From positions 1 through 49,321 of the forward strand of contig JAMBEQ010000140.1 in assembly GCA_024506175.1 (NCBI GenBank): DNA of 49,321 nucleotides, written 5' to 3'. Shown piece after piece: positions 1 through 11,277 of the stretch. Below the pieces are notes generated by a model. The model did no database searches and was not told the DNA's origin. It was given only the letters and a program-made list of their open reading frames with translations. The stretch comes from Methylocystis sp. GTDB taxonomy: Bacteria; Pseudomonadota; Alphaproteobacteria; Rhizobiales; Beijerinckiaceae. A program made the translations under genes and the position numbers. Within the stretch, counting starts at the first letter, position 1; every line of letters begins with the position of its first letter.

Positions 1-2936
<2,936 letters not shown>

Positions 2937-2943
2937 AGTATAT

Positions 2944-2970
2944 GTGGCCGGCGTCTTGTTCGCCGGCCAC
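2944..2970 (+). terminator. Hairpin after metH
   Basis: Perfect 10-bp inverted repeat GTGGCCGGCG / CGCCGGCCAC around a 7-base loop, 8 bases after the metH stop. There is no clean T-run after it, so it may be a factor-assisted terminator or an mRNA 3'-end stabiliser rather than a strong intrinsic terminator. Confidence 0.55.
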
Positions 2971-3039
2971 TCATCCTGGGGTTTCTCTTGTCCTCCTTAT
3001 CCGGACCGTTACAAGTTGAATTGTTTTTATATAAATATA

Positions 3040-3065
3040 ACGACAGTCATTAATAGAACTGTCGT
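3040..3065. promoter_or_regulatory. AT-rich inverted repeat upstream of the TadG-like gene
   Basis: ACGACAGT and ACTGTCGT form an 8-bp inverted repeat with a 10-base spacer, inside the most AT-rich stretch of the left half (about 3015-3110). It lies 115 bases before the start of the next gene, a fitting place for a promoter with an operator or a leader hairpin. The symmetry is seen; any regulator is unknown. Confidence 0.35.
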
Positions 3066-3180
3066 AATCTAATAGATGTAACGCAAACCTTGTGATACAT
3101 TTATCCACTCCCTTCTCCAAAAATTGACTATCTTGTCCACGGCGATGAGCGCCAGCCTCTGTTGTCGGAGGACCATCTCG

Positions 3181-4485
3181 ATGTGGGCAGGCAAGATGAT
3201 AATGGCGCGGGGCAGCAAAAAAGTCCGGATAAGAGGATCTTTCTCTTCCGACGAATCCGGCGCCACAGGCATTATTTTCGGGTTGGCCTTCATTCCCGCC
3301 TTTTTTGCGGTGGGCGTTGCTCTCGACTATCGTAACGCCACGGCCGTGAAGTCGCGCCTGCAAAGGGCGGTCGATTCCGCCGCGATTGCGCTGGCGGAGG
3401 CCGATCCGGCCTCGTCGCTCGACGCGCTGCAAAGAACCGCACAGAACATGGTGGCCACCAATGTCGGTGGATCGGCCACGGCTTCCGTGACGGTATCATC
3501 GCTGCCAGGCGGAGGATTCCAGGTGACCGCCAATGCGGCCGTCCCGACGTCCGTCATGAAAGCGGCGCGCGTCGAGACGATTGAGGTTTCCGCCTCGGCG
3601 ACCGCGAAGGCGTCCGAGATCATCGTCAGCGGCGGCGGCGGGGGCTGTGTCCTGTCCCTCGATCAATCCGCGGTCGAAGCGCTCGACTGGACCGGCAACG
3701 CCAATGTCGCGCTCCAGAACTGCGACATCTACGGCAATTCCGGCGCGAGCGATGCGCTCGAGGTGAGCGGCTCCGCGCAGCTGACGGCGCGGATGGTCAG
3801 CGTGAACGGGAATATCGTCGTGCAGGGTGGCGGGACGCTCAATGCAATCAAAATGGTCGGGCAGCCGCGCCTGCCCGATCCTTACGCTTCTGTTCCGCTA
3901 CCCAATTTTTCGGGATGCGATTTCAACGGATTCTCGACGAATTCCGGCGGTCAGCTCAATCCCGGCGTCTATTGCAACGGGCTCTCGATCAACACCAACA
4001 GTGGATCGAAGGGCCCCGTGACGCTCAACCCGGGGCTTTACGTCATCGACGGCGGCCAGTTCGTCATCAACAGCCAGGCCCAGGTGACGGGCATAGGCGT
4101 GACGATCGTCTTTACGCAAAAGTCGGGGAGCGGCTGGGCGAATGCGACGATCAATGGCGGCGCGCAAGTCGATATCGAAGCGCCGCTGCCCGGCGCCGCC
4201 AACGGAATCCCCGGCATCGTCATGTATGGCGACCGCTCAATGGCGACCGGGACCCTATTCAAGCTGAACGGCGGCTCCTCCCAGACGCTCAAGGGCGCGG
4301 TTTATCTCCCTCAGGCGAGCCTTCTTTTCAACGGGGGCGCGACGACGTCGAGCGGATGCCTGCAGTTGATCGCCGATACGATGAAGTTTACCGGCAACAC
4401 CAATATCGATATCTCGGGCTGCGGCGACTTCGGCGTGACGAGCTTCGGCTACAGCCTCCGGCAGGGCGTGCGACTGGCGCTTTGA
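3181..4485 (+). CDS. TadE/TadG-like pilus-assembly family protein with a beta-rich C-terminal region
   Basis: 434 residues. The N-terminal part has a short basic stretch, then one hydrophobic segment (about residues 30-50, GATGIIFGLAFIPAFFAVGV) followed by ALDYRNATAVKSRLQRAVDSAAIALA. This is the signature of TadE/G-like proteins (PF13400 type), which sit in the inner membrane with a large extracytoplasmic domain. Residues from about 160 on are Gly/Asn/Ser-rich (GGGGGC, then many short NG/NSG turns), look like a beta-solenoid-type passenger, and contain several cysteines. I chose ATG 3181 because GGAGG at 3167-3171 is well spaced; TTG 3124 and ATG 3145 upstream lack a site. No other tad/flp gene is nearby, so this is an orphan and its role in pili or secretion is inferred only. 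An AT-rich leader of about 180 bp precedes it. Confidence 0.7.
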   Translation: MWAGKMIMARGSKKVRIRGSFSSDESGATGIIFGLAFIPAFFAVGVALDYRNATAVKSRLQRAVDSAAIALAEADPASSLDALQRTAQNMVATNVGGSATASVTVSSLPGGGFQVTANAAVPTSVMKAARVETIEVSASATAKASEIIVSGGGGGCVLSLDQSAVEALDWTGNANVALQNCDIYGNSGASDALEVSGSAQLTARMVSVNGNIVVQGGGTLNAIKMVGQPRLPDPYASVPLPNFSGCDFNGFSTNSGGQLNPGVYCNGLSINTNSGSKGPVTLNPGLYVIDGGQFVINSQAQVTGIGVTIVFTQKSGSGWANATINGGAQVDIEAPLPGAANGIPGIVMYGDRSMATGTLFKLNGGSSQTLKGAVYLPQASLLFNGGATTSSGCLQLIADTMKFTGNTNIDISGCGDFGVTSFGYSLRQGVRLAL

Positions 4486-4621
4486 GCCCTTACAGGCGCG
4501 AATGTTTCGCGGCTCGTATGGTTGAAGCGGACCCGGCCCTCTCTTAAGGTGACGCCTCCTCTGCCCGCGCCGCAAGAGAGGGATGTTGCCCGGGCGCAGG
4601 CCGCGACCGCGAGTAAAATAA

Positions 4622-6703
4622 ATGCCTGCTTCTTTCCTTCGGGAAAAAACGTCCCTCGCCGCCTTCGGCTGGGGCGCCATTTTCGCAATCTCTTTTTTCG
4701 CGCTTTATACCCTTGCGACGGCGCGCGGGGAGCCGGTCAACGCCATGTGGCTCGTGACAGCGGCGATCGGCATCTACGCCATCGGCTACCGCTTTTATTC
4801 GCGCTTCATCGCTGACGCGGTGTTGCGGCTCGACGCCAGCCGACGCACACCCGCGCACCGGCGCAATGACGGGCTCGATTACGTGCCGACAGACAAATGG
4901 GTGCTTTTCGGCCATCACTTCGCAGCGATCGCCGGCGCCGGCCCGCTCGTCGGCCCCGTGCTCGCCGCCCAGATGGGCTACCTGCCGGGAACGCTCTGGC
5001 TGCTGACGGGCGTGATTTTCGCGGGCGCCGTGCAGGACTTCTTGGTTCTCGTCATCTCGACGCGCCGCGACGGCCGCTCGCTGGGCGATCTCATCAAGAC
5101 CGAGATGGGCCATATCCCCGGCGTCATCGCCATGGTCGGCATTCTCTCGATCATGATCATCCTGCTCGCCGTGCTGGCGCTCGTCGTGGTCAAGGCGCTC
5201 GCCGACAGCCCCTGGGGCTCCTTCACGGTCTTCGCGACATTGCCGATCGCGGTTTTCATGGGGGTCTACGGCCGCTACATCCGCCCCGGGCGCATCGGCG
5301 AGATGTCGATCATCGGCTTTGTTTTGCTTCTGGCGAGCATCGCCTTCGGGCGCAATGTCGCCGAAAGCGCGACGCTCGCCCCGCTCTTTACCTATAAGGG
5401 CGAGACGCTCGCCTTCATGCTCATTGGCTATGGTTTCGTCGCGTCGGTGCTGCCCGTGTGGCTGCTGCTCGCGCCACGCGATTATCTCTCCACCTTCCTT
5501 AAGATCGGCACCATTCTTTCCCTTGCGCTCGGCATCTTCGTCGTATGGCCTGATCTGAAAATGCCGGCGGTGAGCCGCTTCGTCGACGGCACGGGGCCGG
5601 CTTTTGCGGGCAGCGTCTTCCCCTTCCTGTTCATCACCATCGCCTGCGGCGCGGTGTCGGGTTTTCACGCGCTCGTTTCGTCCGGCACGACGCCGAAGAT
5701 GATCGCCGATGAGTCGCAGACCCGCTTCATCGGCTACGGCGCCATGCTGATGGAGAGCTTCGTCGCCATCATGGCGCTGATCGCCGCGAGCGTGCTCGAG
5801 CCGGGCGTCTATTTCGCCATGAACAGCGCGCCCGCCATCATCGGCGCGACGCCGGAGACGGCGGCGGCCGCCATCTCCTCATGGGGCTTTGCGGTGACGC
5901 CTGAAACCCTCGCGGGCGTCGCGCAAGATGTCGGCGAGAAGAGCATCCTCTCGCGCACGGGCGGCGCGCCGACGCTCGCCGTCGGCATGGCGCATATTCT
6001 TTCGAAGGTCATCGGCGGCTCCGCCGCCATGTCGTTCTGGTATCACTTCGCGATCCTGTTCGAGGCGCTTTTCATTCTGACGACGATCGACGCCGGCACA
6101 CGGGTCGCGCGCTTCATGATCCAGGACTTTGTCGGGACATTCGTTCCGGCCTTCCGGAACACCCAGGCATGGGGACCCAATCTCGCCGCGACGGCGGTGG
6201 CCGTCACTGGCTGGGGCTATTTCCTCTATCAGGGAGTCATCGATCCGCTGGGCGGCATCAACACGCTGTGGCCTTTGTTCGGCATCGCCAACCAAATGCT
6301 CGCCGCCATGGCGCTGACGCTGTGCACGGTGGTGCTCTTCCGCATGAAGCGCGAGCGCTACGCCTTTGTCGCGATCATTCCCACCGCATGGCTTTATATT
6401 TGCACGATGACGGCGGGGCTCGAGAAAATCTTCCATTCCGATCCAAAGATCGGCTTCCTCGCCCATGCGAGGAAATTCGCCGCCGCCGCCGACACGGGCC
6501 AGCTCCTCGCGCCGGCGAAAACACTCGACCAAATGCATCGCATCGTCTTCAACGACCACGTCGACGCCGGCCTTTGCGCCATCTACATCGTGCTGGTCCT
6601 GTCGATTCTGGGTTTTGCCTTTTCGTCGATACGCCAAGCCCGCGCCTGCGAGGCCGTCACCACGAGGGAGAGCGAAGATGAGCTGCTGCCTGCCGGGGCT
6701 TGA
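4622..6703 (+). CDS. cstA: Carbon starvation protein CstA family transporter
   Basis: 693-residue polytopic inner-membrane protein with more than a dozen hydrophobic segments, a normal length for the family. Family hallmarks are visible: GHHFAAIAGAGPLVGPVLAA near residue 100, the GAVQDFLVL stretch near 135, SSGTTPKMIADE near 360, and WPLFGIANQMLAA near 550. CstA homologues take up peptides, or pyruvate in the BtsT branch, during nutrient limitation; the substrate here cannot be read from sequence. The initiation site has no strong purine-rich sequence (GCGAGTAAAATAA before ATG). The 3' end overlaps the small YbdD gene by 26 bases, the usual partnership. In a C1-using or heterotrophic alphaproteobacterium it would scavenge small organic compounds (inference). 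Confidence 0.93.
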   Translation: MPASFLREKTSLAAFGWGAIFAISFFALYTLATARGEPVNAMWLVTAAIGIYAIGYRFYSRFIADAVLRLDASRRTPAHRRNDGLDYVPTDKWVLFGHHFAAIAGAGPLVGPVLAAQMGYLPGTLWLLTGVIFAGAVQDFLVLVISTRRDGRSLGDLIKTEMGHIPGVIAMVGILSIMIILLAVLALVVVKALADSPWGSFTVFATLPIAVFMGVYGRYIRPGRIGEMSIIGFVLLLASIAFGRNVAESATLAPLFTYKGETLAFMLIGYGFVASVLPVWLLLAPRDYLSTFLKIGTILSLALGIFVVWPDLKMPAVSRFVDGTGPAFAGSVFPFLFITIACGAVSGFHALVSSGTTPKMIADESQTRFIGYGAMLMESFVAIMALIAASVLEPGVYFAMNSAPAIIGATPETAAAAISSWGFAVTPETLAGVAQDVGEKSILSRTGGAPTLAVGMAHILSKVIGGSAAMSFWYHFAILFEALFILTTIDAGTRVARFMIQDFVGTFVPAFRNTQAWGPNLAATAVAVTGWGYFLYQGVIDPLGGINTLWPLFGIANQMLAAMALTLCTVVLFRMKRERYAFVAIIPTAWLYICTMTAGLEKIFHSDPKIGFLAHARKFAAAADTGQLLAPAKTLDQMHRIVFNDHVDAGLCAIYIVLVLSILGFAFSSIRQARACEAVTTRESEDELLPAGA

Positions 6704-6896
6704 TCTCGCAAAGCTCGCATCGAAGCTGCGCGACGGCGCGCGCCTGATGGTGGGTCAGGGAGACTACGACGCTTATGTCGCGCATATGCGCGCTACGCAT
6801 CTCGGGAGCCCGATCATGACGCGCGAGGAGTTCTTCCTCGAGCGGCAGGCGAGCCGCTTCGGCGAGGGCGGCCGGCGCGCGCTACGATGCTGTTGA
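6678..6896 (+). CDS. YbdD/YjiX family small protein, CstA partner
   Basis: 72 residues, starting MSCCLPG, with the family core YDAYVAHMRATHLGSPIMT followed by REEFF, and ending in RCC. Members of this DUF466/YbdD family are almost always encoded directly downstream of cstA/btsT, and in Escherichia coli the small protein is needed for or modulates transport. It starts inside the last 26 bases of cstA, in another frame, with GAGAGCGAAG just before the ATG, so translation is probably coupled. Two cysteines lie near each end (CC at 3-4 and CC at 71-72), which is notable but of unknown meaning. Confidence 0.88.
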   Translation: MSCCLPGLDLAKLASKLRDGARLMVGQGDYDAYVAHMRATHLGSPIMTREEFFLERQASRFGEGGRRALRCC

Positions 6897-6991
6897 ACCG
6901 CGGTCAGGCTTTCTCCCATCCAGGAACAATCCTTCGCCATCCTGCGTTTCCCCGGGCTCAGAAGACACCCTCTCCGGCGTAGGAGGCGACG

Positions 6992-7072
6992 ATGGGAATA
7001 AGCCGTTCAGTTTTGCTCTGGTTGCTCGGGGTACCGATCCCGATCATCTTGCTGTTAGCGTTCTGGAGATAG
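6992..7072 (+). CDS. 26-residue hydrophobic membrane peptide
   Basis: A very short gene: ATG 6992 to TAG 7072, product MGISRSVLLWLLGVPIPI followed by ILLLAFWR. It has a perfect AGGAGG at 6981-6986 with 5 bases of spacing and is followed 8 bases later by a strong intrinsic terminator, so it looks like a real single-gene transcription unit. The product is one membrane helix with a central Pro-Ile-Pro kink and a basic end. I do not recognise a named family or function. It is too short for most gene finders. Confidence 0.6.
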   Translation: MGISRSVLLWLLGVPIPIILLLAFWR

Positions 7073-7080
7073 CGCGCGAC

Positions 7081-7110
7081 GCCCCGGATCAGCCGGTCCG
7101 GGGCTTTTTT
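7081..7110 (+). terminator. Intrinsic terminator after the 26-residue peptide gene
   Basis: GCCCCGGATC / GGTCCGGGGC stem (10 bp with one G-U pair) with tetraloop AGCC, immediately followed by TTTTTT. It isolates the peptide gene from mutS, which starts 70 bases later. Confidence 0.88.
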
Positions 7111-7180
7111 CAGCGCGCTCCACAATAGAAAAAGCGCTCCGAATGGCGCGGTCGCCGAGGCCCGGCTAAAGTGCCGCTCC

Positions 7181-9832
7181 ATGACGGAGAGAGTTAAGGA
7201 TCAGGCCGGCGGCGCCCGTGCGACGCCGATGATCGCCCAATATATCGAGATCAAGTCGGCGAACGCCGATTGCCTTCTCTTCTACCGCATGGGCGATTTC
7301 TACGAATTGTTTTTCGGGGACGCCGAGGTTGCCTCGCGCGCGCTCGGCATCATGCTCACCAAGCGCGGGAAGCATCTGGGCGAAGATATCCCGATGTGCG
7401 GCGTCCCGGTCGAGCGGGCCAACGATTATCTCCAAAAGCTCATTGCGCTCGGCTATCGCGTCGCCGTCTGTGAGCAGATCGAAGACCCAGCCGAAGCCAG
7501 GAAGCGCGGCGCGAAATCCGTCGTGAAGCGTGACGTCGTGCGGCTCGTGACGCCCGGCACCATCACCGAGGATGCGCTGCTCGATCCCGCGCGGGCCAAC
7601 GCCTTCGCCGCTGTCGCCCGCGCACGGTCGGACGGGGCAATGCGCTACGGCGTGGCGAGCGTCGACATATCGACTGGCGCCTTCGCGCTCGCCGAGTGCA
7701 CTGAGAGCGAATTGTCGTCGGCGCTCGCGCGGCTGGAGCCGCGCGAGATCGTGGCGGCCGAGACGTTGTGCCGGGACGAGGCGCTGGCGACGATTTTCGC
7801 TGGCCTCGGGGCCCCCGTCGCGCCCCTCGGACGCGAGGCCGGCGACGCCGCGCGGCGATTGATGGATTTTTACGGCGTAGCCACGCTCGACGGCTTCGGC
7901 GCGCTGAGCGAAGCGGAGCTCGCCGCCGCCGCGGCGGCAATCCTTTATGTCGAGCGCACGCAAAAAGGCGGCCGCCCAGCTCTCTCGCGCCCCACCAGCT
8001 CGCGCGACACCGCGACGCTCGACATGGACGCCGCGACGCGCGCCAATCTGGAGCTCACGCGAACGCTTTCCGGCGCGCGCGAGGGTTCGCTTCTCTCCGT
8101 CGTCGATCTTACCGTGACGCCCGCGGGCGCGCGGCTTCTCGCCGAACGCCTTGCCGCGCCCTCGACCGATCCGGCGCTGATCGGCGCCCGGCTCGACGCC
8201 GCGGCCTTCTTTCTCGAAAAGCCCGATATTCGCGCTTCTGTGCGCGCCAGGCTCGCGCGCGCCCCCGATCTTGCCCGCGCGGTCTCGCGTCTGGCTTTGC
8301 AGCGCGGGGGCCCGCGCGATATCGCGAGCGTCGGGGCGGCGCTTTCAGCTGCGCGCGAGATCGCGGCGATTTTTGACCACGCCGAAACGCCGGGCGAGAT
8401 CGCGCGCGAAGCCGCTACCCTCGCGAATGCGGATGCGGCGCTCGCGCAAGAGATCGCGCTGAGCCTGAAAGAGAGCCCGCCGCTCGACAAGCGCAACGGC
8501 GACTTTATCCGCGAAGGCCGTGACGGCGAGCTTGACGAAGCGCGCTCCTTGCGCGACGAAAGTCGGGTGGTGATCGCCTCGCTGCAAGCGCGCTATGCCG
8601 ACGCGACGGGAACCAGGCTCAAAATCAAGCACAACAACTTCTTGGGCTTCTTCCTCGAGTTGCCCGCGGCCCAGGGGGAGAAGCTTCTCCGCCCGCCCTT
8701 CGACGCGACCTTCACCCATCGCCAGACCATGGCGGATGCCATGCGATTTTCAACGCGCGAGCTTGTCGAGCTGCAAAGCAAGATCGCCTCCGCCGCCGAT
8801 CTCGCGCTGGGGCGGGAGCTCGCGATCTTCGACGCGCTGGCCGCGGAGATTCTCGCCCGCGCAGAGGCGTTGCAAGCGCTGGCGCAATCCTTCGCGCGGC
8901 TCGATGTCTTCGCCGCGCTCGCCGAGGTCGCGGAGAAAGGCGGATGGACGCGCCCGCATGTCGATCACTCGCTCGGCTTTGAAATCGTCGGCGCCCGCCA
9001 TCCGGTCGTCGAGGCCTCACTGCAGGCGCAGGGCAAGGCTTTCGCGCCGAATGATTGCGATCTTTCAGGGGAAGACGCGGGCCGTATCGCGGTGGTCACA
9101 GGGCCGAACATGGCCGGCAAATCGACCTTTCTGCGCCAGAATGCGCTTATCGCGCTGCTGGCTCAGGCAGGCTCTTACGTGCCGGCGCAAAGGGCGCGCC
9201 TCGGGGTCGTCGACCGCTTGTTTTCGCGCGTCGGCGCTTCAGACGATCTCGCGCGCGGCCGTTCGACCTTTATGGTCGAAATGGTGGAGACGGCGGCGAT
9301 CCCCAATTGCGCGACTTCTCGCTCGCTGGTCATTCTCGACGAGATCGGACGCGGCACTGCGACCTTCGACGGACTTTCCATCGCCTGGGCGACGATGGAG
9401 CATCTCCACGAAGTGAACCGTTCTCGCGCGCTTTTCGCCACGCATTTCCATGAGCTGACTCAGCTGACGAAACGCATGGAGAGACTGGTCAATCTAACGA
9501 TGAAGGTGACGGATCACGCAGGCGAGGTCGTGTTTCTGCATGAGGTCATCAAAGGCGCGGCAGACCGTTCCTATGGCGTGCATGTCGCACAGCTCGCGGG
9601 CTTGCCGGCGAGCGTGGTTGCGCGCGCTCATGCGATTCTCGCCGAGTTGGAAGCCGCCGACCGCCGCGCGCCCGTCGAAGCGCTGATCGACGATCTGCCG
9701 CTGTTCAAGCATGTCGTTCAATCCGCGCAGTCCAAAGATGCGCTGCGAGAGGCGCTCGAGAAGATCGACCCCGATCGAATGAGCCCGCGCGACGCGCTGG
9801 CGGCATTGTACGAGCTGAAAGCAAAAATCTAG
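7181..9832 (+). CDS. mutS: DNA mismatch repair protein MutS
   Basis: 883 residues, full length. It recognises mismatches and, with MutL, starts methyl- or nick-directed repair. Seen: the N-terminal mismatch-binding domain with the Phe-X-Glu motif (F40-Y41-E42 in GDFYELFF), CEQIEDP, the connector and lever regions, then the ABC-type ATPase with Walker [10 protein letters not shown] (about residue 640), the signature stretch [10 protein letters not shown], Walker [17 protein letters not shown] (about 718) and the HATHFHEL-type switch ([11 protein letters not shown]). ATG 7181 gives an N-terminus ([11 protein letters not shown]) of the usual length. It stands alone between two intrinsic terminators. 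Confidence 0.98.
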   Translation: MTERVKDQAGGARATPMIAQYIEIKSANADCLLFYRMGDFYELFFGDAEVASRALGIMLTKRGKHLGEDIPMCGVPVERANDYLQKLIALGYRVAVCEQIEDPAEARKRGAKSVVKRDVVRLVTPGTITEDALLDPARANAFAAVARARSDGAMRYGVASVDISTGAFALAECTESELSSALARLEPREIVAAETLCRDEALATIFAGLGAPVAPLGREAGDAARRLMDFYGVATLDGFGALSEAELAAAAAAILYVERTQKGGRPALSRPTSSRDTATLDMDAATRANLELTRTLSGAREGSLLSVVDLTVTPAGARLLAERLAAPSTDPALIGARLDAAAFFLEKPDIRASVRARLARAPDLARAVSRLALQRGGPRDIASVGAALSAAREIAAIFDHAETPGEIAREAATLANADAALAQEIALSLKESPPLDKRNGDFIREGRDGELDEARSLRDESRVVIASLQARYADATGTRLKIKHNNFLGFFLELPAAQGEKLLRPPFDATFTHRQTMADAMRFSTRELVELQSKIASAADLALGRELAIFDALAAEILARAEALQALAQSFARLDVFAALAEVAEKGGWTRPHVDHSLGFEIVGARHPVVEASLQAQGKAFAPNDCDLSGEDAGRIAVVTGPNMAGKSTFLRQNALIALLAQAGSYVPAQRARLGVVDRLFSRVGASDDLARGRSTFMVEMVETAAIPNCATSRSLVILDEIGRGTATFDGLSIAWATMEHLHEVNRSRALFATHFHELTQLTKRMERLVNLTMKVTDHAGEVVFLHEVIKGAADRSYGVHVAQLAGLPASVVARAHAILAELEAADRRAPVEALIDDLPLFKHVVQSAQSKDALREALEKIDPDRMSPRDALAALYELKAKI

Positions 9833-9866
9833 AAGCAAGCCATAAAGTTCGCGTGGCCCAAATGTA

Positions 9867-9890
9867 GGCGGCGCTTGTCACGCCGCCTTT
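9867..9890. terminator. Intrinsic terminator between mutS and the convergent acidic-protein gene
   Basis: GGCGGCG (9867-9873), 7-base loop, CGCCGCC (9881-9887), then TTT. It lies between two converging stop codons (mutS ends 9832, the acidic-protein gene ends 9899), so it can serve mutS and perhaps both strands. Confidence 0.7.
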
Positions 9891-9898
9891 CGCGCGCG

Positions 9899-10378
9899 TT
9901 AGGCTTTGGCCAACGCTTTCTTCGGCGCGGCCTCAGTCGCCTCGGCTTTTGCCGAGCCTTTTTTTGTCGTCGCCTCTTTCACCGCGGCAACGACAGGCGT
10001 TTCTTCTTCCGACTCATCCTCAGCTGCCGCGTCTTCGACCGTCTCTTCTTCCGATTCAGCCTCAATCGCCTCGTCTTCGACCGACGCTTCTTCCGACGCA
10101 GCCTCAACCGCTTCGGCTTCTACCGGCGCCTCTTCCGACGCAGCCTCAACCGCCTCGTCTTCGACCGGCGCTTCTTCCGACGCAGCCTCAGCCGTCTCTT
10201 CTTCGACCGGCTCCTCTTCCGACACAACGGCCGTCGTCAGAGCAGCGATCTGCCGCTTGGCGTCAGCTACGAGAAGATTGCGCAGATAGGCGCTGTCCGC
10301 ATCCGGCGACTCCTCAAGTTTGAAGAGAAGCCTGAGTGCCCGCAGTGCGTCGAAGCTCGCGACCATTTCAATCGACAT
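9899..10378 (-). CDS. Acidic 14-residue tandem-repeat protein with basic tail
   Basis: 159 residues, function not recognised. Three parts are visible. Residues 1-52 are an ordinary, probably helical, head (SFDALRALRLLFKLEES). Residues about 53-127 consist of a 14-residue repeat close to EAASEEAPVEDEAV, extremely rich in Glu and Ala. Residues about 130-159 are an Ala/Lys tail (TTKKGSAKAEATEAAPKKAL) like those of histone-H1-like or phasin-type proteins. No signal peptide or membrane helix. The start is well supported by GGAGG at 10386-10390. All frames are open across the repeat; this one was chosen for its ribosome binding site and amino-acid plausibility. The charge pattern could suit a nucleoid-associated or DNA-mimic protein or a disordered linker, but that is speculation. 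Confidence 0.72.
   Translation of the reverse strand: MSIEMVASFDALRALRLLFKLEESPDADSAYLRNLLVADAKRQIAALTTAVVSEEEPVEEETAEAASEEAPVEDEAVEAASEEAPVEAEAVEAASEEASVEDEAIEAESEEETVEDAAAEDESEEETPVVAAVKEATTKKGSAKAEATEAAPKKALAKA
10002..10211. repeat. Five 42-bp tandem repeat units inside the acidic-protein gene
   Basis: Units start at 10002, 10044, 10086, 10128 and 10170, each exactly 42 bp, with a partial sixth after 10211. Units 3-5 are the most alike, sharing TTCCGACGCAGCCTCA. Because 42 is a multiple of three, gain or loss of units keeps the reading frame, so copy number may vary between strains. Confidence 0.9.
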
Positions 10379-10716
10379 CCTTCATCCTCCCATCACGACG
10401 CGCTCAACAAAATCGTTGCACGCGCACACGAAAGGACAGGATTCGAATGTGTCGAAACTTCGCCGTTTTATTTAGTGAAACGGGCGCGATCTTGCGAACA
10501 TGGATCATCCACACTTAAGTTTTTTGCGCCAACGCGCGCGACTTTGTGTGGCCTATTCACGATGAAGAAGACGCGCGTTGGGATGCGTCCAAATTGCTCG
10601 TTTATCGTCGCGCGCTTGCAAGAAATTTGAATAATTCAAAGGCTGCGCGACTCTTTATCGATGAAAAGAAGATGCGGTGTGATTCGCATAACGTCGCGCT
10701 GCGCATCGCATTCAAC
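10379..10716. other. 338-bp intergenic region between the acidic-protein gene and rsmD
   Basis: Less GC-rich than its neighbours. It must hold the promoter of the leftward acidic-protein gene; a short inverted repeat TTCGA-N5-TCGAA lies at 10442-10456. The reading frames here are short, without ribosome binding sites. I see no tRNA-like fold and no terminator for rsmD. A small RNA cannot be excluded. Confidence 0.4.
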
Positions 10717-11274
10717 TCAGCGTGCAACACGCGCAAACACGAACTGCGTGTCGCCATATCGACGCACGTCTTCCAGCTTTAGAGATGATGGCAAATCGAT
10801 CATCGAATCGGCCGCCTCCTCGATGACGACAAACGCATCATCAGTAAGCCAACCGCCACCGGTCAATGCGCGGCATGCGGGCTCCGCTAGCCCCTTGCCA
10901 TAGGGCGGATCGAGAAAGGCGAGTGAGAAGATTTCTCCGGGGGGCGCCGCGCCGAGCTTCGTTGCGTCACGGCGGAAGATGCGGGTCACGCCACCCAGGC
11001 CCAGCGTCTCAATGTTAGCGCGCAACAAAGCGCGGGCTTCTGTTCCGTCGTCGACGAAAAGCGCGCGCGCGGCGCCGCGTGAGAGCGCCTCCAGGCCCAG
11101 CGCGCCGGTTCCTGCAAAGAGATCGATAACCGCCCCGCCGGTGACGGGATCATCGAAACGATGCGCGAGAATATCGAAGATCGATTCGCGCAGGCGATCC
11201 GACGTCGGACGAATCGCCTGCGAGCGCGGCGCGGAGAGCGCGCGTCCGCGCAGCGCGCCGCCAACGATGCGCAT
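10717..11274 (-). CDS. rsmD: 16S rRNA (guanine966-N2)-methyltransferase RsmD
   Basis: 185 residues, the family's usual length. It methylates G966 of 16S rRNA on the small subunit. Seen: N-terminal MRIVGGALRGRAL, the RPTSDRLRESIFD stretch, SAM-binding motif I VIDLFAGTGALGLEAL (about residues 49-64), and the catalytic DPPY at 122-125. It begins just 3 bases after the stop of the pseudouridine synthase gene, so the two form one leftward operon for rRNA modification. The pairing of an RluB-like synthase with RsmD is common in alphaproteobacteria. Confidence 0.95.
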   Translation of the reverse strand: MRIVGGALRGRALSAPRSQAIRPTSDRLRESIFDILAHRFDDPVTGGAVIDLFAGTGALGLEALSRGAARALFVDDGTEARALLRANIETLGLGGVTRIFRRDATKLGAAPPGEIFSLAFLDPPYGKGLAEPACRALTGGGWLTDDAFVVIEEAADSMIDLPSSLKLEDVRRYGDTQFVFARVAR

Positions 11275-11277
11275 GGT

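Noticed and set aside
10505-10513. TCATCCACA, one mismatch from a DnaA box
   Set aside because: Single isolated match, 30 kb from the predicted origin, not in a cluster.
9875-10630. 251-codon plus-strand frame with FRRSLNRL-like repeats
   Set aside because: It is the antisense reading of the 42-bp repeats; a repeat unit of 42 bp without stops opens several frames. The minus frame has the ribosome binding site and a plausible head domain.
10379-10716. Possible small RNA or short gene in the 338-bp gap
   Set aside because: No convincing fold, terminator or ribosome binding site; kept only as an uncharacterised gap.
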